From NCBI GenBank assembly GCA_030248195.1, contig JASAND010017631.1:1-64000 (forward strand): DNA of 64,000 nt, written 5' to 3'. Below, in pieces: positions 12,801 through 24,257 of the stretch (its first letter is position 1; every line of letters starts with the position of its first letter). A program made the position numbers and the translations under genes. The notes under the pieces are model-generated. The model was given only the letters and a program-made list of their open reading frames with translations, did not search any database and had not been told where the DNA came from. The stretch is from Trissonchulus latispiculum. Its lineage: Eukaryota; Nematoda; Enoplea; Enoplida; Ironidae.

Positions 12801-15800
12801 ACTAATTCGACAACTTTGTAGCATTTTTTCTGCTCTTTCCAATGATATAGAAATTGTTGCACAATACAAAAATTCGCAGGAATATAGTGTGCAACAATTT
12901 TTATATCATTGGAAAGAGCAGAAAAAATGCTACAAATTTGTCGAATTAGTTTTTTAAATGCATTAACCTAATTAAAGTTATAATTAATTAATTAAAATAA
13001 CTAATAAATTACCTACAGTAGGCAGTAGGCTAGTGGGCCAATCAGCGAGCAGACACACGCTTATATGAAAGCGTGTAATTAGTGCAAAGTGGGACCCCCC
13101 CCGGAAGTTACGGGGGGGGGGGGTCCCGAGTTAATGAACCGAGCATACCTAGCATGATTTGTACATGCTAGTGTAAGAGTTTCATACTCTTTATTATGTA
13201 CTCTTGATGCAACCAAGCCGCAACCTTCGTTTCAAAAATGTTTTCAGAGGAATTTTTGAAAAATATTTTAAAATTTTTTTAATTTTTGTCAAAAATTTGC
13301 TAATTTTTCATTGTTTTGACTGAAATGTACACGGATATCCGGATATCTTTATTTTTCCGGATATCCGATATTTTTCTCAAATCGGATATTATCCGGATAT
13401 AAAAATTATCCGGATATCCAGTGCCTATCACTATAAATTACATTAAAGTTTTGGCGCTTTCAGAAAAAATATCCCAGTCTCGAGTTTGAGTGCAGAGTGC
13501 AGACTGCAGTCCAAAGAGCCTTCCTGTGAATTTCAAAATTTCGCCATTACCGAAAATAAAAATACCCTGTCAAGTTTTCTTCATTGTATACCTATACTGG
13601 CAATATCACTAGCATGTTTTATTGTTGCAAGTGTCTAGTCTACATGCGAGAAGCTGCTGGTGAAGGGTATTTATGCTATTTTTTAATTTTCCTATGTTTA
13701 TTGGCATTTTAAAAACAAACTGTTATTTATGATTTGCTATTACTGAATGAGGATCATCTTTCTGATATTTTGTTTGGCTTAAACTTGATCAAAATATACG
13801 TATGTAATTTTCATGCTGATGCAATTGTGGACTCTTGGTTTTTCATGGCAAAGATGCATATTTTGCATGCGTTTTATGCATCACATGGCATAGATTGCTA
13901 TTTCCGACACTCCATGTCAACTTAACCCCTTTGCTTATCGTTGCTTGTGATTTTACTTTTTGTTTAAGGTGTGATTTTTGTTTTTGAGTAAATTGATTGT
14001 TTCCTAGATTTTTATTCTAAGGTTGGCAATGTCTGCTTTCTTGGATATTTTACTTTAAGTTTGTTTAAATTTATATGGTAACTTTAAACCTGACTTTTAT
14101 GTCTATTGACATATGTTGGTATTTCCATACAAGTCGGCTGCGAATTTCTTGGATGACAAGTGTATTAAAGTTAGAATTTAAAGACTGACTAATGCAAAAT
14201 GATGTCGTCACCGGCTGTTGTGTAAGTAAGCCCTGCGGCAAGCTTGCGAGAGACGCAAGAAACGTGTATGGTTGTGTAGCTAACCATAAGCTCCAAGTCT
14301 GTATTTATTTCGGTTTTCTCTGGTCCCTCCCTGTACACGTCGATTTAATTGCATGAGTAACTGTAGATTTCATTAATGGCATGAGTTAAAATACGTATAG
14401 GGAGCAAATCGGTTTCAAGTTGTGTACATTATCAATACTAGAAAAGTTAGTACAGTGAAAGAAGTTCGAAATTGGATTACTAGTTAGAAATGTTGCTTAA
14501 AGCTTAAATTTTAACTGCTTAAAGCACAAAGCTTAGAGCTCTTTATTCTAGATCGTTTGTCTGTTTCTCCCGACTCAATGCGACTCTCAAGGTCACCGTT
14601 GTCTCCGCAGCGACCTTCTTCACGAGACACAGCGGCACCAGGCTCTGCTCCCTTTCAAGTCACAGTCAGTGCTGATAATATTGATAATCATATCTCCCTG
14701 GGTCGAAACCTGTGTCTGGAAATTATAGAACGACTAAGGCCACAGATTGAGACACTGGATGCTCAGAAGGCGTTTGATTTGGTAGGGTTGCCCATTTTAA
14801 TTGTTATACCAATAATTATACCATAGCAAGCTGTGATCGAGGCATCTTAGAAAATACGTGCGGATTTGGATTTTATGGAAATAGTTCTTGGTTAGAACTT
14901 CATTGAAAAAAGTTATTTTCAAGGTTTCAGAGGAATTAACTTAATCGTAAATTATAGCGGTTTGGGATTATTCTTGATATTTGTCTTCATGGTTGTTCTT
15001 CCCGCCCCAAAAGTCCGAGGGGTAAGAATTTTTTGAGGGACGACGATGAGGAGTTTTCAAAAAATATGCTGAATTTGCTATTTTTCTAGCACACACTGTG
15101 AAGGTTGGTTTTTATCACAAAAATGGCCAGATTCAGTGGTCAAAAGGCCAAATTCAGCAAAAATTTCCGGCAAAACCCGTAAGAGTTGTGGAAATTTAGC
15201 CTAGTGGGCGAATTTTTGTGGACAAATTTTTGTACCAAACCCTCTGATTTATGGGCGAGTTTTTGGAGGGAACGAATTTCGGCGTATGGGAAGGTCTATT
15301 ATAGAGGAGTCACCCACACTTGTAGAATAAGCCCAGGCAGTGTTGATTAGCATTAGGAAGCATCTGTGAAAGAAGGCATGGTGCTGTTGTTGCAGGTTAT
15401 CGATACGCTGTGGCGCCAGATTGAGGAACGGGTGGCTCATGTTACAAGCAATCCCAGCGATTTCTACAACAAGCCCTGGCTGGATCCGCGTATTCATAAT
15501 TTTGTCATTTTTGTTCTATTGGCTGAACCTACTGTGGGACTCCCGCTGCTGAGACGCCTTCTGGTGGAACAATTGACTGATGCGGGTCTGGCCAAGACTA
15601 TGGCCGGAAAAAAGTAACTTTTATATTTAATATTGTTAACTAGCCACGTTGTATATTCGTCCCAGGAGAACAAGTTTTCTCCAGAATGTGTTCTGCAGAA
15701 TATTATAATATACAGGTCGACGTCAACTGGACAAACGTAGTGGTTTTTCAAAATTTTAGCTGATTTATCTTGAGCCCTGATTGCTTACTATTTGGTAAAA

Positions 15801-18800
15801 TAGTTTGCGCTTTGATGAATAGAAACCCTACCTCTTCTTACGCTCACGTCATACGTGAACACGTTCTATCTTAAAACTGTCGTTGGTAGGAAAAAATCGA
15901 ACTTAAAATACTTGAAAATATAGAAATTTTTGTCTTTTTAAAATGTTTAGAATATTTCATCATGCTCGAAAAGTCAGGGAAGAAACGCCATCTCGTGAGG
16001 AGGATGAAACCAAATATTTGGTAAGAAGCCGATGTTTTATTTCTTCAGTTACTTCTTGAGTTAGGCATCCTATTTTGTTGATTCAGCAGGTAGCGGTTAA
16101 CGGATCGCCAGAATTCCTTCGGCGTTCGCTGGTGTATTAGTTCGTCTGATAGGCTGTTCCGAATCCGAATTTGCCGTGAGACGAGATGATTCTCAAGGAG
16201 GAGGGGGGGCCAGGGGGCGGGAGAAAAGGGAGAAAAAAAACCGCGGGGGGGCGGGGGGCGGAATATATAATTTAAAAACAAAAATGGCTAAGAAATGGAT
16301 AACCAAAAATAGCGCGCCAACGGTGATGGATTATAAATGATATATAATGATATTAAGTGTGAGAGTGGGAGCGGTTAACCTGCGAGTAGAGGGATAAGGA
16401 ACCGCAAGTGGTTTGAGCAATGAACAAAAAAGAGAAATATAGTCAATTGAAAAATCATTCATATATATATAAAGAATATGTTTCAATAGCGTTTCATGAC
16501 GAAATTTAGAAATTTTCGCAACTTCTGTGGCTGTGGGGCTCCGCCCCCCAGACCTTCCATTTGAGACTTAGGATTTCGTTTTCAGTTGTAACAAGTCGAA
16601 AACATGAACCATAGAATACTTTTGAATTAATAGGACAACTTGCAGTATAATACGTATATACGCAATGTGCATGTTACGCAAAACTAGAAAAATTTTACCC
16701 CCCCCCCTCAAAAGTCCTCGGTCAAAACCGCCCCCCCTGAAAATTTTTTGTACCTACGCTACTGACTTCCTCAGTAATAGTCTAGGCAGAATTATAACGA
16801 CAAGTGGCTGCGGTCCCTTCCCATTTGCCAGTTGCCAGAAGAAAGACAAGGCGCCGACAAGTTGCCTATGTCGCAAAGGATCAAGATGGTAGTTTGAAGA
16901 CAGTCGAGCTGCTGAAGTCTGCACTGCTTCCAGTGCTCTGAAGGCATGTTGGGGGATGCTGGTAAACAGCGAAAGATTGTACTCCATTATTGGCCTAATA
17001 AGAGCAACGTAGACGTGGAACCGGACGTTTAGTTAGAAAAAGAGAAAGTTTCTTCCTGGCGAAGACAGGCTGTAGAGTTCATCACCGGATTCGCAGACCG
17101 AAGCCAAGTGTGACAACTTGGATGTATAACTGTCTCTGCAGATGGGATTCAAGCCATCGTCAGACATTCATAGTTGTCTAGGGGCCATTTCATAGATATA
17201 TAATTAATGGTTTTCACCTTTGCCCTGGCGCTACTTATCCGTCCTCCTAAACTTTCAGTTATTTAATGTAAATCAAACGATGTGTTTGTTGCCCTGCCAG
17301 ATTTGTTTAGGAAACTGCGAAGGCTGGAAATGTCGTGCCTGACCATGTCAATAGTGTTTGTTTGCATTTTAGTTAAATTTTCATTTAATCTGGATAATTT
17401 TTAGAATTATCATCAGATGTTTCACAAGTTTCGGGAAACTGCACTGTTAGTGGCTACAGCTATTGATACCTTTCATAGAAATGAGTAAGAACTGATTAGT
17501 TGTAGTAGAGCTCTGGCTTATCCCTAGTGGGGGCGTGGGAGGGCCCCCCATTCGAGGAGCCCCCCCATGAATAGCCCCCATAAATGCCGACCTCCCCCCA
17601 TAACCCCAAAAACTGCCAAATTTTACGATTTTTACTCTAAATTTTCAAACATTTTTTCGGATTCGCCGGAGTTTTTACTAAATTTTCGCTATTTTAGCTT
17701 AAAAACACCTAAAATTAGTCATTTTTAGCGATTTTTAGCGATTTTTAGCAGTTTGCACACAAAAAACCCACGAAAATTCCAAAAAATATGCCCCCTCCAT
17801 TTTGGCTGAGCCCCTCTCCTAATCGATGGGAGCCCCCTGAAGCCCCCTCTCCATAAAAAATTGCCAATGGATAAGCTAGGAGCTATGTATAGAGTGATTA
17901 TTAGTATTGGTGAATTCATTAAATTGGTTTTTCGCTTTAGTTTGTTATATCCTTTCATAGTTATATTTATTTCTCTGGGTTTTCTCCTCCCACAATCACA
18001 GTCCTGACTTGAGTATTAGCTGAGAACAGATACCTTGCATGAAATGAGAAGTGCAGTAAAGGTGTGCTAGAGTCGGACAGCGCTGGGCTTATTCTAGGGA
18101 TGTTTTTCTTGGGGAGACTTCTTGGGGGGCCCTAAAAGTTCGAGGGACAACGTATTTTTGTGGGAGAGGGCGAAAATCTTTTTAGCATGCACTGTGAAAG
18201 TTGATTTTTATCTCAAAAATAGGCAGATTTAGTGTTTAAAAGGACAAAAATGTAGTAAAAATCTCTGGCCTAGCTGGAAAATTTTTGAGAATTTTGGCCT
18301 TCTGACGATTTTTTCAGGGCAAAATTTGTTACCAAAAGGGTCACCCATTTTGGGGGTTCCCCCAGTAGAATAAGCAATAAGCCCTGCAGCCTCTCCATAT
18401 CACGACCATGATTCTGATTTTTTAAAAACTGTTATAGTTTCGATGAATCTTTGAAAACAATCATATGCGCAGAAAGGTACAATAAGGAACTGCTCACTCC
18501 AGAAATAAGAATCTGTCGCGGCATTGATCCGAGGATTATCAAAATTTATAAACGCCAAATAGTACAGGTACGTTTTCCTGTTCAGTGCTAAGATCTGATT
18601 CTGTGAGCTTATAGTTGCCATTTTTTATTCAACGTAGTCGAAAGTGGAGCCAAGTCGCTAACCTATTTGACTTTTCAGTCTATTTGGGGACAGAGCTTCC
18701 AAACAATACAATGCGTAATAACGAGTAGTGTATACTACTGATACTGGTAGTATGACAGCTGGTATACTCTGTATTATAAGCGTGACACATCCTATGTATA

Positions 18801-21800
18801 CTAACGGCTGACCCTCCCACCCCCAAATTGGTGCCCAATCGAAACTGGGATACGCTCACTCGAGTGCTAGTGCTAGTGTGCTAAAGATCGAAAACAAGCA
18901 CTACTAAAGCAAGCACTACTACTACGAATTTTGTGTCTGTATCGGGCTTTAGAACACACATAGTTGGCCAATTTGTTTGATTCACTAGGGTACAATTTGC
19001 GGGGGGGCAGCCGTTAGCGTGTAGAGGATGTGTCGCTTGGCTTATAATGCATAGATTATGTCTGCTGCCATACTCTTCTGTAGTATGTACTCTTTCTATA
19101 AAGATGGAGGAATGAATAATTAACGCAGTGCTAATAATACTACTTCCATAAACAAAAAGTCTAATTAAGGGTTCGTAGTAGGTGCCTACATTAACTCCTG
19201 ACTGCCTGCAGAGGTAGAAAGTAGAAGTTCCCTGAATCAAGTAGAGAGCCATGTTGCAGTACTGAAAACCGCAAGCTGAAATAGTAGAATTTATAAGGTG
19301 CAGCTAACAAATAATTGGTTAATGGGATTGAGGGTCTGTCTTAATTCAACAGCTGAAAATTAGTTAGAAATGTTCAGTGTTTCGGTCCTTATCCCTTAGA
19401 CTCTGGCTTATATGCCTGTAAGAATTAACATATCAGTAGTATACAGCTAGGCTGAAGGGGTATTTTAAGTAATTTAACGAAAGGATTAATTTTAATCTGC
19501 CTTTAAGCCAGATCGTGATAGGATCGGAATGAGTCATCATCAGAGGGATCCAGCACGAGTGGACATAAGTCTGTTTATTGCTATATCAGCGTAGTAGTTA
19601 GTAGTCGGTCCAGTCTAAGAGAGACCTCAAAGAGTTGACTAATCCACCATTTTTCCTTTTTCTGCGGATTACTGCGATTACTGCGGACAACGAAGCCACG
19701 CGAAAGAGGTAGGAAAAGTGGTGGATTAGTCAACTCTTTTCGGACTATCCTTTTTTGGAATCAATTTGGAATCAAATCCCCACCTCCCGGGACATATGCT
19801 ACTAGCATCCATTCGACAATAGTCGACAACAACAATAACAACAGTAACAACCCCAATTTTGTGCCCTCCTAGCCCCAGTCCCTTAGTCCCACAGTCTCTC
19901 GGATTTCTACCCGACCCTCGACCGCAATTTTCCAATTTGCCCATTCTTGCGGACTTGGGTTCCCCGGAGCTTGACCCCCAAGAACGATTGCAGCGTGTGA
20001 AGGATCGCCTGAAAAAAAGGGCCCGCTATGGGGCCTATAAACCGGCAATGGATTAAGGTTTGACTCTGGAAGTCTACGTTTCGATTATCATCCTATTTGA
20101 ATTTCATTGTATCCTCGGGATCCATGGGCTAGTAGCTGGTTTGACTGTCTCTCTCATTAATATGAGGGCTTCTATTTGTGGCTGTGGCCCCCCTTCCTAT
20201 AAAACTGTAATGTTTATCTTAAAATATTTTTGCAGAAACTTGCTCAGACGAAATATAACTGTTTGTTGTCTGCTCGTACTGAGGATTCCCTGCGTCCAGA
20301 TGCAAAGATTTTGGTGGATATTTGTTGTCCAGTATTGAATGTTATGGCGCAAGGCGACTATGAGGACCGACTTGTGGTGGAAGATATCTCCCAACAGTGG
20401 TGTCAATTGCTGGGGCAGCAGGAGGCTTTACCTGGTGCGTAGAAATTACACAGAGTGCTTTGACGCTGGTAGTATCGATCTGTAAGAATATGTATAGCCA
20501 ATACTGTGAGAACTTTTGATGATTTTGACTGCATAAATTAATGTTGGATTAAGAGCTGACTGGCTTATTTTTAGGCCAAAATTTATGGGGGGATCACCCA
20601 AATTGGGGGGGCATATTTTTGGAAGATTGTTTCGAATTTTTGCGGGTTTTTTGTGTAAACGTAAACGTAACTGTAAAATCGCTTAAATATGACTAATTTT
20701 GGTTGCTTTTTAAGCTAAAATATCGAAAATTTTGTTAAAAAGCCGGCGAAGCCTGAAAGTTTTTTGAAAATTTTGGGTGCAATGGTAAAATTTGGCAATT
20801 TTCGGGGTTATGGGGGAAGGTCGGAATTTATGGGGGCGTTCGTTGTTGTTGTCCGGGCTCGATCAGCTTTTATAAGCTATTCGAGGGCACTTCGGCATCC
20901 GTTTCGCATTGTTAGATCCTCACATCGAAAATTTTAGGACGGAAATGATGTGGGGGATTGGACTCAGAACCAACCGCTCAGCGCCATAATTTAAATACAC
21001 CAGGTCCAGATACTTAGTATTAATCCAACAAAACCGTGTTTTCCGTAGTTTGGAGCCCATTTGCGCCGTTTACTAGTCAGATGCCAGGGGGCACCTGTTG
21101 GAATCTCCGTTTTATGGGGTCCGTCAATCGAATTTCTCACGGAGGTGGTTCCAAACCCCCGGTGGCATTTCATGGGGGGCTCCTCGAATGGGGGTTGGTC
21201 TCCGAGTGGGGAGCGGCCCCCACCCTCAGAATAAAAATAAACCAGGATGAAAACAGTTCATAAAAACAAAATGCAATACGTGTATCGTTTGTGTAGACAT
21301 TTTCACTGAGCCATTGGTGTTTTGACTTTGTCTCTGGATCGTTGCTTAGGTTAAAGTGAGCTTTGAGAGAGATTGTGGTAGGCTTTCTACTATTTTTTTC
21401 TGAGTTAACTCCAGCTATTAAAAGTTTCTTGTTTGTGGTATATATATATATATATATATATCATAGGGGTCGCGGTAGCGACCCCTATAATATGAGTGAA
21501 AATGGTCGAATGACCGTGTAAAACATGGCTGCGCAGAAGCTGCGCAGATTCCTGCGCAGATCCTGCGCAGATTATGTGCGCAAAAAATTGTACGTGTCGA
21601 GTTTAGTATATTTGCCAAGTTTCATCCCCGTACCACTTTCCGTTAAAAAGTTGCGCCAAAAATTGCTTACGAAAATTGTGTTTTTTCTTTTTTTCCGGTT
21701 TCTCGCTTTTGATGTCTCATAAGAGGGTTTTGTAGCTTGAATAACTACAGATAGAAAAATGTTTGCCTATGAAACCCATATATATTCTTGTAGTACAAAT

Positions 21801-24257
21801 CGAAAATAAGAAAATAAGCTAGTTTTTATGCCTCCCGGGCCGGAAAAAATTTTTGGCTGGGGGCCAAAGTCGGCCAAAACGCTAAAATGGCCAAAAAGTA
21901 TGCTTCAAAGGCGCCTTAATAAGTCAGACTGGGCTATATATGGGGCAAAACTGACTATATGGTTAAACAGTACACATATCGGGGTCGTTCAAATGCTATA
22001 TGATTTTCCGTCTCTGTGCGTAATTTTTCGGTACTGGCCGGCCAAAGTTGGTGAATTTTGGGTCGAACTTTGAACTTAATTTTTTCGCTTATTTTGCTAC
22101 ATGGGTGGCTCAAATTTTGCATACAAAGGTTTTTTGGGACGCAGATGCGATTCCCGCTAGCAGTTTTGCTGCCCGAGCAACCCGAGTTGCTGGGCTGGTT
22201 CCACTTGACCGTCTGAGGGGTCAAGTCGGTAACCGCTTCCCGGAGGTCCATAGTAGGCTTTACTTAGCCTCTCCAAACTTTGTCTATATGGGTTTTCTGG
22301 TGCGCCCAGCTCATTCCCGGTGTCCGCTTTGCCGTCTGACCCACCCATCTTGCTGTGCTGGTTCCACTTTGCCGTCTGGAGGGTCCGGTCGGTACCGACT
22401 TCCGGGAACCTATGCCGGGAACACCATATAGAACTGTACATAGCCTCTCAAAACATTGTCTATAGGGGTTTTTTGGTGCGCCCAGCTCATTCCTGGCATC
22501 TCTTTTGTGGTCGGACCCACCCACCTTGCTGTGCTGGTTCCACTTTGCCATCTGGAGGGTCAGGTAGGTGGGAGGTCACGTGGTCAAAAATGAAACTTTT
22601 CAAAAGTGGTCAAATTTGGTATCAAATGAAAGCCCTACGCGAGCTGAGCAACTTTTGTCATATAACTGCATGCTCAAAGTGGCTGTGGAGTGCTGTGGTG
22701 GGGTGGGGTGGGGACTTAGGTGATTTTGGGTCAAAACTAAAATTTTACAAAAGTGGTCACATTTGGTATCAAATCAAAGCCCTCAGCGAGCTGAGCAACT
22801 TTTGTCATAGAACTGCATGCTCAAAGTGGCTGTGGAGTGGGGTGGGGACTTAGGTGATTTTGGGTCAAAACTAAAATTTTACAAAAGTGGTCAAATTTAG
22901 TATATGTAATATCAAATGAAAGCCCTAAGCGAGCTGAGCAACTTTTGTCATAGAGCTGCGTACCCAAAGTGGCGGTAGAGAGTAAGCGGTACGAGCTGTG
23001 GTTGACTTGCTTGCTACTGTTGAAAGATATCTATACATACCTTCAGGAGCATACATATATAAAATAATAGAAAACAAGAACAAAAAGTGCTCCTTCGTCG
23101 CATGTAAAATACATATGAGTCTTCGTAGGCAGGTTGTACATAAGCAAAAACTAGCCTGTTAAGTACATATGAGTTCCGTAGGGAGGTTGTAAATTAAGGA
23201 AAACAAGTTGCAACCGCTTAACATATGAGCCTGTCCTACAACGAGGCTCATATTGGCGTCACAGTGCATTCCACATTAAAGCCTCATTAAAGAACCTCAG
23301 CTTCATCCACACTACGGAAAAAATGAATAGACGTTGTGGCCCAGAAGAAATGGACTGAAGTGAACTACGACTGCTCAAGCTGAACTGTACATGCAACCTG
23401 ATGTTTCCTGAAATACTATGGCACACCTAATATTTCGCGATACGCTGTGGTACACGGTACACCTAATGCATTCTCGAAACACTTTCACATTATACACACG
23501 CAGAATACATTCCTACTTGGCTCTGAGTCAGAGCGCCTCATGGCGTACCGTATTGAGCATATGCACACTATAATGACTGATCAACAAGCTATGTGAAGGA
23601 CAATTTGTAATGAAAAGCTTTATGCAGTATGTATATATTTATATAAAGGTAAATATATATCTGCAAATTCTTCGTACTATGACATACGCCAATATGAGCC
23701 TTGTTGTAGGACAGGCTCATATGTTAAGCGGTTGCAACTTGTTTTCCTTAATTTACAACCTCCTTACGGAACTCATATGTACTTAACAGGCTAGTTTTTG
23801 CTTATGTACAACCTGCCTACGAAGACTCATATGTATTTTACATGCGACGAAGGAGCACTTTTTGTTCTTGTATATCATTGTGTGTTTGCAGCTTCAAGAT
23901 GCAGATAAAATAAGCCAAAGTCGAAAGTTTGTAAACTTCGATACCTGACTATACAAAAGGACGGCGTACAACCATTGGCAGAACAACTGAAAACTGATGT
24001 GCTGTTTTTCAGCAAGTAGTATTGTCTACGATCATAACAACTCTCTCTTTGTCATTGTTTTAGTCTTCAAGCAACGCTTTCTTCAAGACTTCCTGTCGTT
24101 TCTGTTGGACGTGGGTAAAACCATTGTGTCTGAGCCAAAGCTGCATTGTAACATTCGTATGTCTGTGGACGTGGCCGATCGATACATCAACGCTATGCAG
24201 TTGGCGCAGCGCAGTGGCCTTCTGGACTCTCTGCGTGATCCTTCACAAGCTTCATAG
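6860..24257 (+). CDS. USP25/USP28-type ubiquitin carboxyl-terminal hydrolase, 3' half (8 exons)
   Basis: A deubiquitinase removes ubiquitin by cysteine-protease chemistry. Exons I place: 6860-6976, 8412-8523, 8762-9202, 14552-14781, 15396-15613, 19873-20044, 20236-20434, 24064-24257. They total 1683 nt, 560 residues plus TAG, and phases agree at every junction. Exon 1 carries the His box ([20 protein letters not shown]; catalytic His in GHYW) and exon 2 ends the USP fold with [15 protein letters not shown]. Both match USP25/28, as do [20 protein letters not shown] plus RWD in exon 3 and [14 protein letters not shown] near the C terminus. Exon 3 has an acidic run (DDDDD). The Cys box and N-terminal exons are not in the window. 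The donor after 20044 is GC; read through, that exon would stop at 20054. The end of exon 2 could instead be 8529. Family assignment is strong; USP25 versus USP28 is undecidable here. Confidence 0.88.
7044..9240 (+). repeat. Right arm of the inverted duplication
   Basis: Reverse-complement partner of 1-1838. It starts inside the USP intron 6977-8411 and runs past the exon 8762-9202. It is longer than the left arm mainly because of a 365-bp insertion at 7987-8351. Coding differences between the arms are few, so the duplication looks recent, yet the substitutions and indels argue against a simple duplicated read. Confidence 0.9.
7987..8351. mobile_element. 365-bp TIR insertion with TTAAGG target duplication
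   Basis: The ends TGGCATTTTTTTAG and CTAAAAAATGCCA are inverted repeats. TTAAGG stands on both sides (7981-7986, 8352-8357), whereas the left duplication arm has it once (reverse complement at 885-890). This direct filled/empty comparison proves insertion. The interior is rich in C/G runs plus the TTTTTAGC core shared with the other G-tract elements. Confidence 0.85.
10433..11190. repeat. Diverged foldback related to 59259-60559
   Basis: The segment TTTCAAAATCCTTTGATGTT with GCCGCTTTTTCGTCTTTGAC (10565-10605) matches 59565-59605 closely. Sequence near 10700-10760 reappears inverted near 11110-11170 (AATTTGGAAA motifs with CAAAAAATA). It is a decayed copy of the large palindromic family and lies in a USP intron. 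The open frame 10433-10813 across it is not a gene. Confidence 0.5.
11207..11523. mobile_element. hAT-like MITE with GGCCCCGG subterminal repeats
   Basis: The ends TAGGGATGCACCGGGG and (reverse complement of the right end) TAGAGATCCACCAGGG are imperfect TIRs. Flanks GTCTTCAA (11199-11206) and GGCTTGAA (11524-11531) agree at 6 of 8 positions, as expected for an old 8-bp duplication. GGCCCCGGCC motifs lie just inside both ends. Confidence 0.6.
11696..11879. mobile_element. 184-bp hAT-like MITE (GGGCGTATCCAGG ends)
   Basis: The ends CATGGGCGTATCCAGG and CCTGGATACGCCCCTG are inverted repeats. Flanks CCCATTTG (11688-11695) and TCCATTTG (11880-11887) match at 7 of 8. A short TA repeat lies inside. 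Confidence 0.75.
12372..13433. mobile_element. hAT-like element with nested PalA insertion
   Basis: The termini TAGTGATGGGCGCCGG and TGCCTATCACTA are inverted repeats, with an exact 8-bp duplication TAAATTAC at 12364-12371 and 13434-13441. Subterminal ATCCGGATATCC palindromes are repeated near both ends, a typical hAT layout. Removing the nested 661-bp PalA element and its duplication leaves about 394 bp, non-coding. Confidence 0.85.
12546..13206. mobile_element. PalA copy 1 (661-bp near-perfect palindrome)
   Basis: It begins CAAGAGCACATAA and ends TTATGTACTCTTG, with an exact 7-bp duplication ATGCAAC at 12539-12545 and 13207-13213. The two halves are reverse complements over nearly their whole length, meeting near 12876. 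A run of G/C (12648-12656, 13095-13130) sits in each arm. No coding capacity. Confidence 0.85.
14990..15345. mobile_element. G-tract family element
   Basis: It carries the shared core (TTTCCGGCAAAACC near 15168, repeated AAAATTTT stretches) and ends near 15340 with TAGAATAAGCCCAGG, which resembles the terminus of the 18085-18385 copy. The left end is less clear. It lies in the USP intron just before the exon at 15396. Confidence 0.45.
16754..17040 (-). pseudogene. LINE reverse-transcriptase C-terminal fragment
   Basis: The minus-strand frame reads [10 protein letters not shown], then [14 protein letters not shown] and a further ~35 residues. The RPIxEY...LExVQxxAAR pattern is the conserved stretch after the catalytic domain of non-LTR reverse transcriptases. 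Flanking sequence lacks the catalytic YADD block, so this is a short dead fragment inside the USP intron. Confidence 0.65.
17513..17879. mobile_element. G-tract MITE with 5-bp duplication GAGCT
   Basis: It starts CTGGCTTATCCCTAG and ends GGATAAGCTAG, imperfect TIRs, with GAGCT at 17508-17512 and 17880-17884. The interior has multiple C/G runs and the TTTTTAGC / CGCCGGA core. The same terminus appears in reverse complement at the right end of the copy near 27275-27290. Confidence 0.6.
18085..18385. mobile_element. G-tract family element
   Basis: The left end GGGCTTATTCTAGG matches the reverse complement of the right end (AGAATAAGCAATAAGCCC). The interior shares the AAAATTTTTGAGAATTTTGG core and G runs with its relatives. 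No coding sequence and no clear duplication. Confidence 0.5.
18751..19070. mobile_element. Diverged PalA-related foldback
   Basis: ATTATAAGCGTGACACATCC near 18771 is mirrored by GGATGTGTCGCTTGGCTTAT near 19026. The inner CTAACGGCTGACC / CAGCCGTTAGCGTG motifs are shared with the copies at 27888 and 40600. The CAAGAGTACATAA terminus itself is not preserved. Confidence 0.45.
20565..20840. mobile_element. Truncated G-tract family element
   Basis: The left end CTGGCTTATTTTTAGG resembles the termini of the copies at 17513 and 27290, and the core GCCGGCGAAGCCTG is present. The right end is lost where SINE-like sequence begins. Confidence 0.45.
20840..20900 (-). mobile_element. SINE 3'-tail fragment
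   Basis: TTGTTGTTGTCCGGGCTC and the following AAGCTATTCGAGGGC resemble the tail of the full SINE at 25023 (TTGTTGTTGTTATTGCCGGG, then GGCTATATGAGGGC). Only the 3' end seems present, as expected for 5'-truncated copies. Confidence 0.45.
21440..21570. repeat. TA microsatellite, hairpin and CTGCGCAGA repeats
   Basis: A short TA run (about 21439-21460) is followed by a hairpin (ATAGGGGTCGC / GCGACCCCTAT, 21464-21489) and then several CTGCGCAGA-type repeats (21530-21572). All within the last USP intron. Confidence 0.6.
22140..22565. repeat. Tandem repeat, about 170-bp unit, three copies
   Basis: GCTGGTTCCACTT recurs near 22194, 22358 and 22532. Between copies are conserved GTGCGCCCAGCTCATTCC and GTCTATA(T/G)GGGTTTT blocks. 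Open frames on both strands through this array are repeat-driven. Confidence 0.75.
22590..22970. repeat. Tandem repeat, about 130-bp unit, three copies
   Basis: AAAGTGGTCA(A/C)ATTT, then GAGCTGAGCAACTTTTGTCA and CTCAAAGTGGC(T/G)G, recur three times. The unit includes a GTGGGGTGGGG run. It follows directly on the previous array. Confidence 0.75.
23075..23870. mobile_element. 796-bp foldback element
   Basis: The first ~180 bp (starting CAAGAACAAAAAGTGCTCCT) are repeated inverted at 23690-23870. The arms contain CATATGAG motifs at intervals (four times per arm). The central ~430 bp are unique and non-coding. No target duplication could be set. Confidence 0.75.
24064..24257 (+). other. Terminal exon of the USP25/28-type gene
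   Basis: The acceptor TTTTAG at 24063 starts the last exon, joined in phase 1 to 20434 (codon G|TC). It encodes [20 protein letters not shown] through to the C terminus [10 protein letters not shown] and TAG. The preceding intron is 3.63 kb and carries the two tandem arrays and a 796-bp foldback. Confidence 0.8.

Noticed and set aside
22157..22853. Overlapping 94-177-codon frames on both strands
   Set aside because: They are produced by the two tandem arrays and repeat the same peptide segments. No domain is recognisable.
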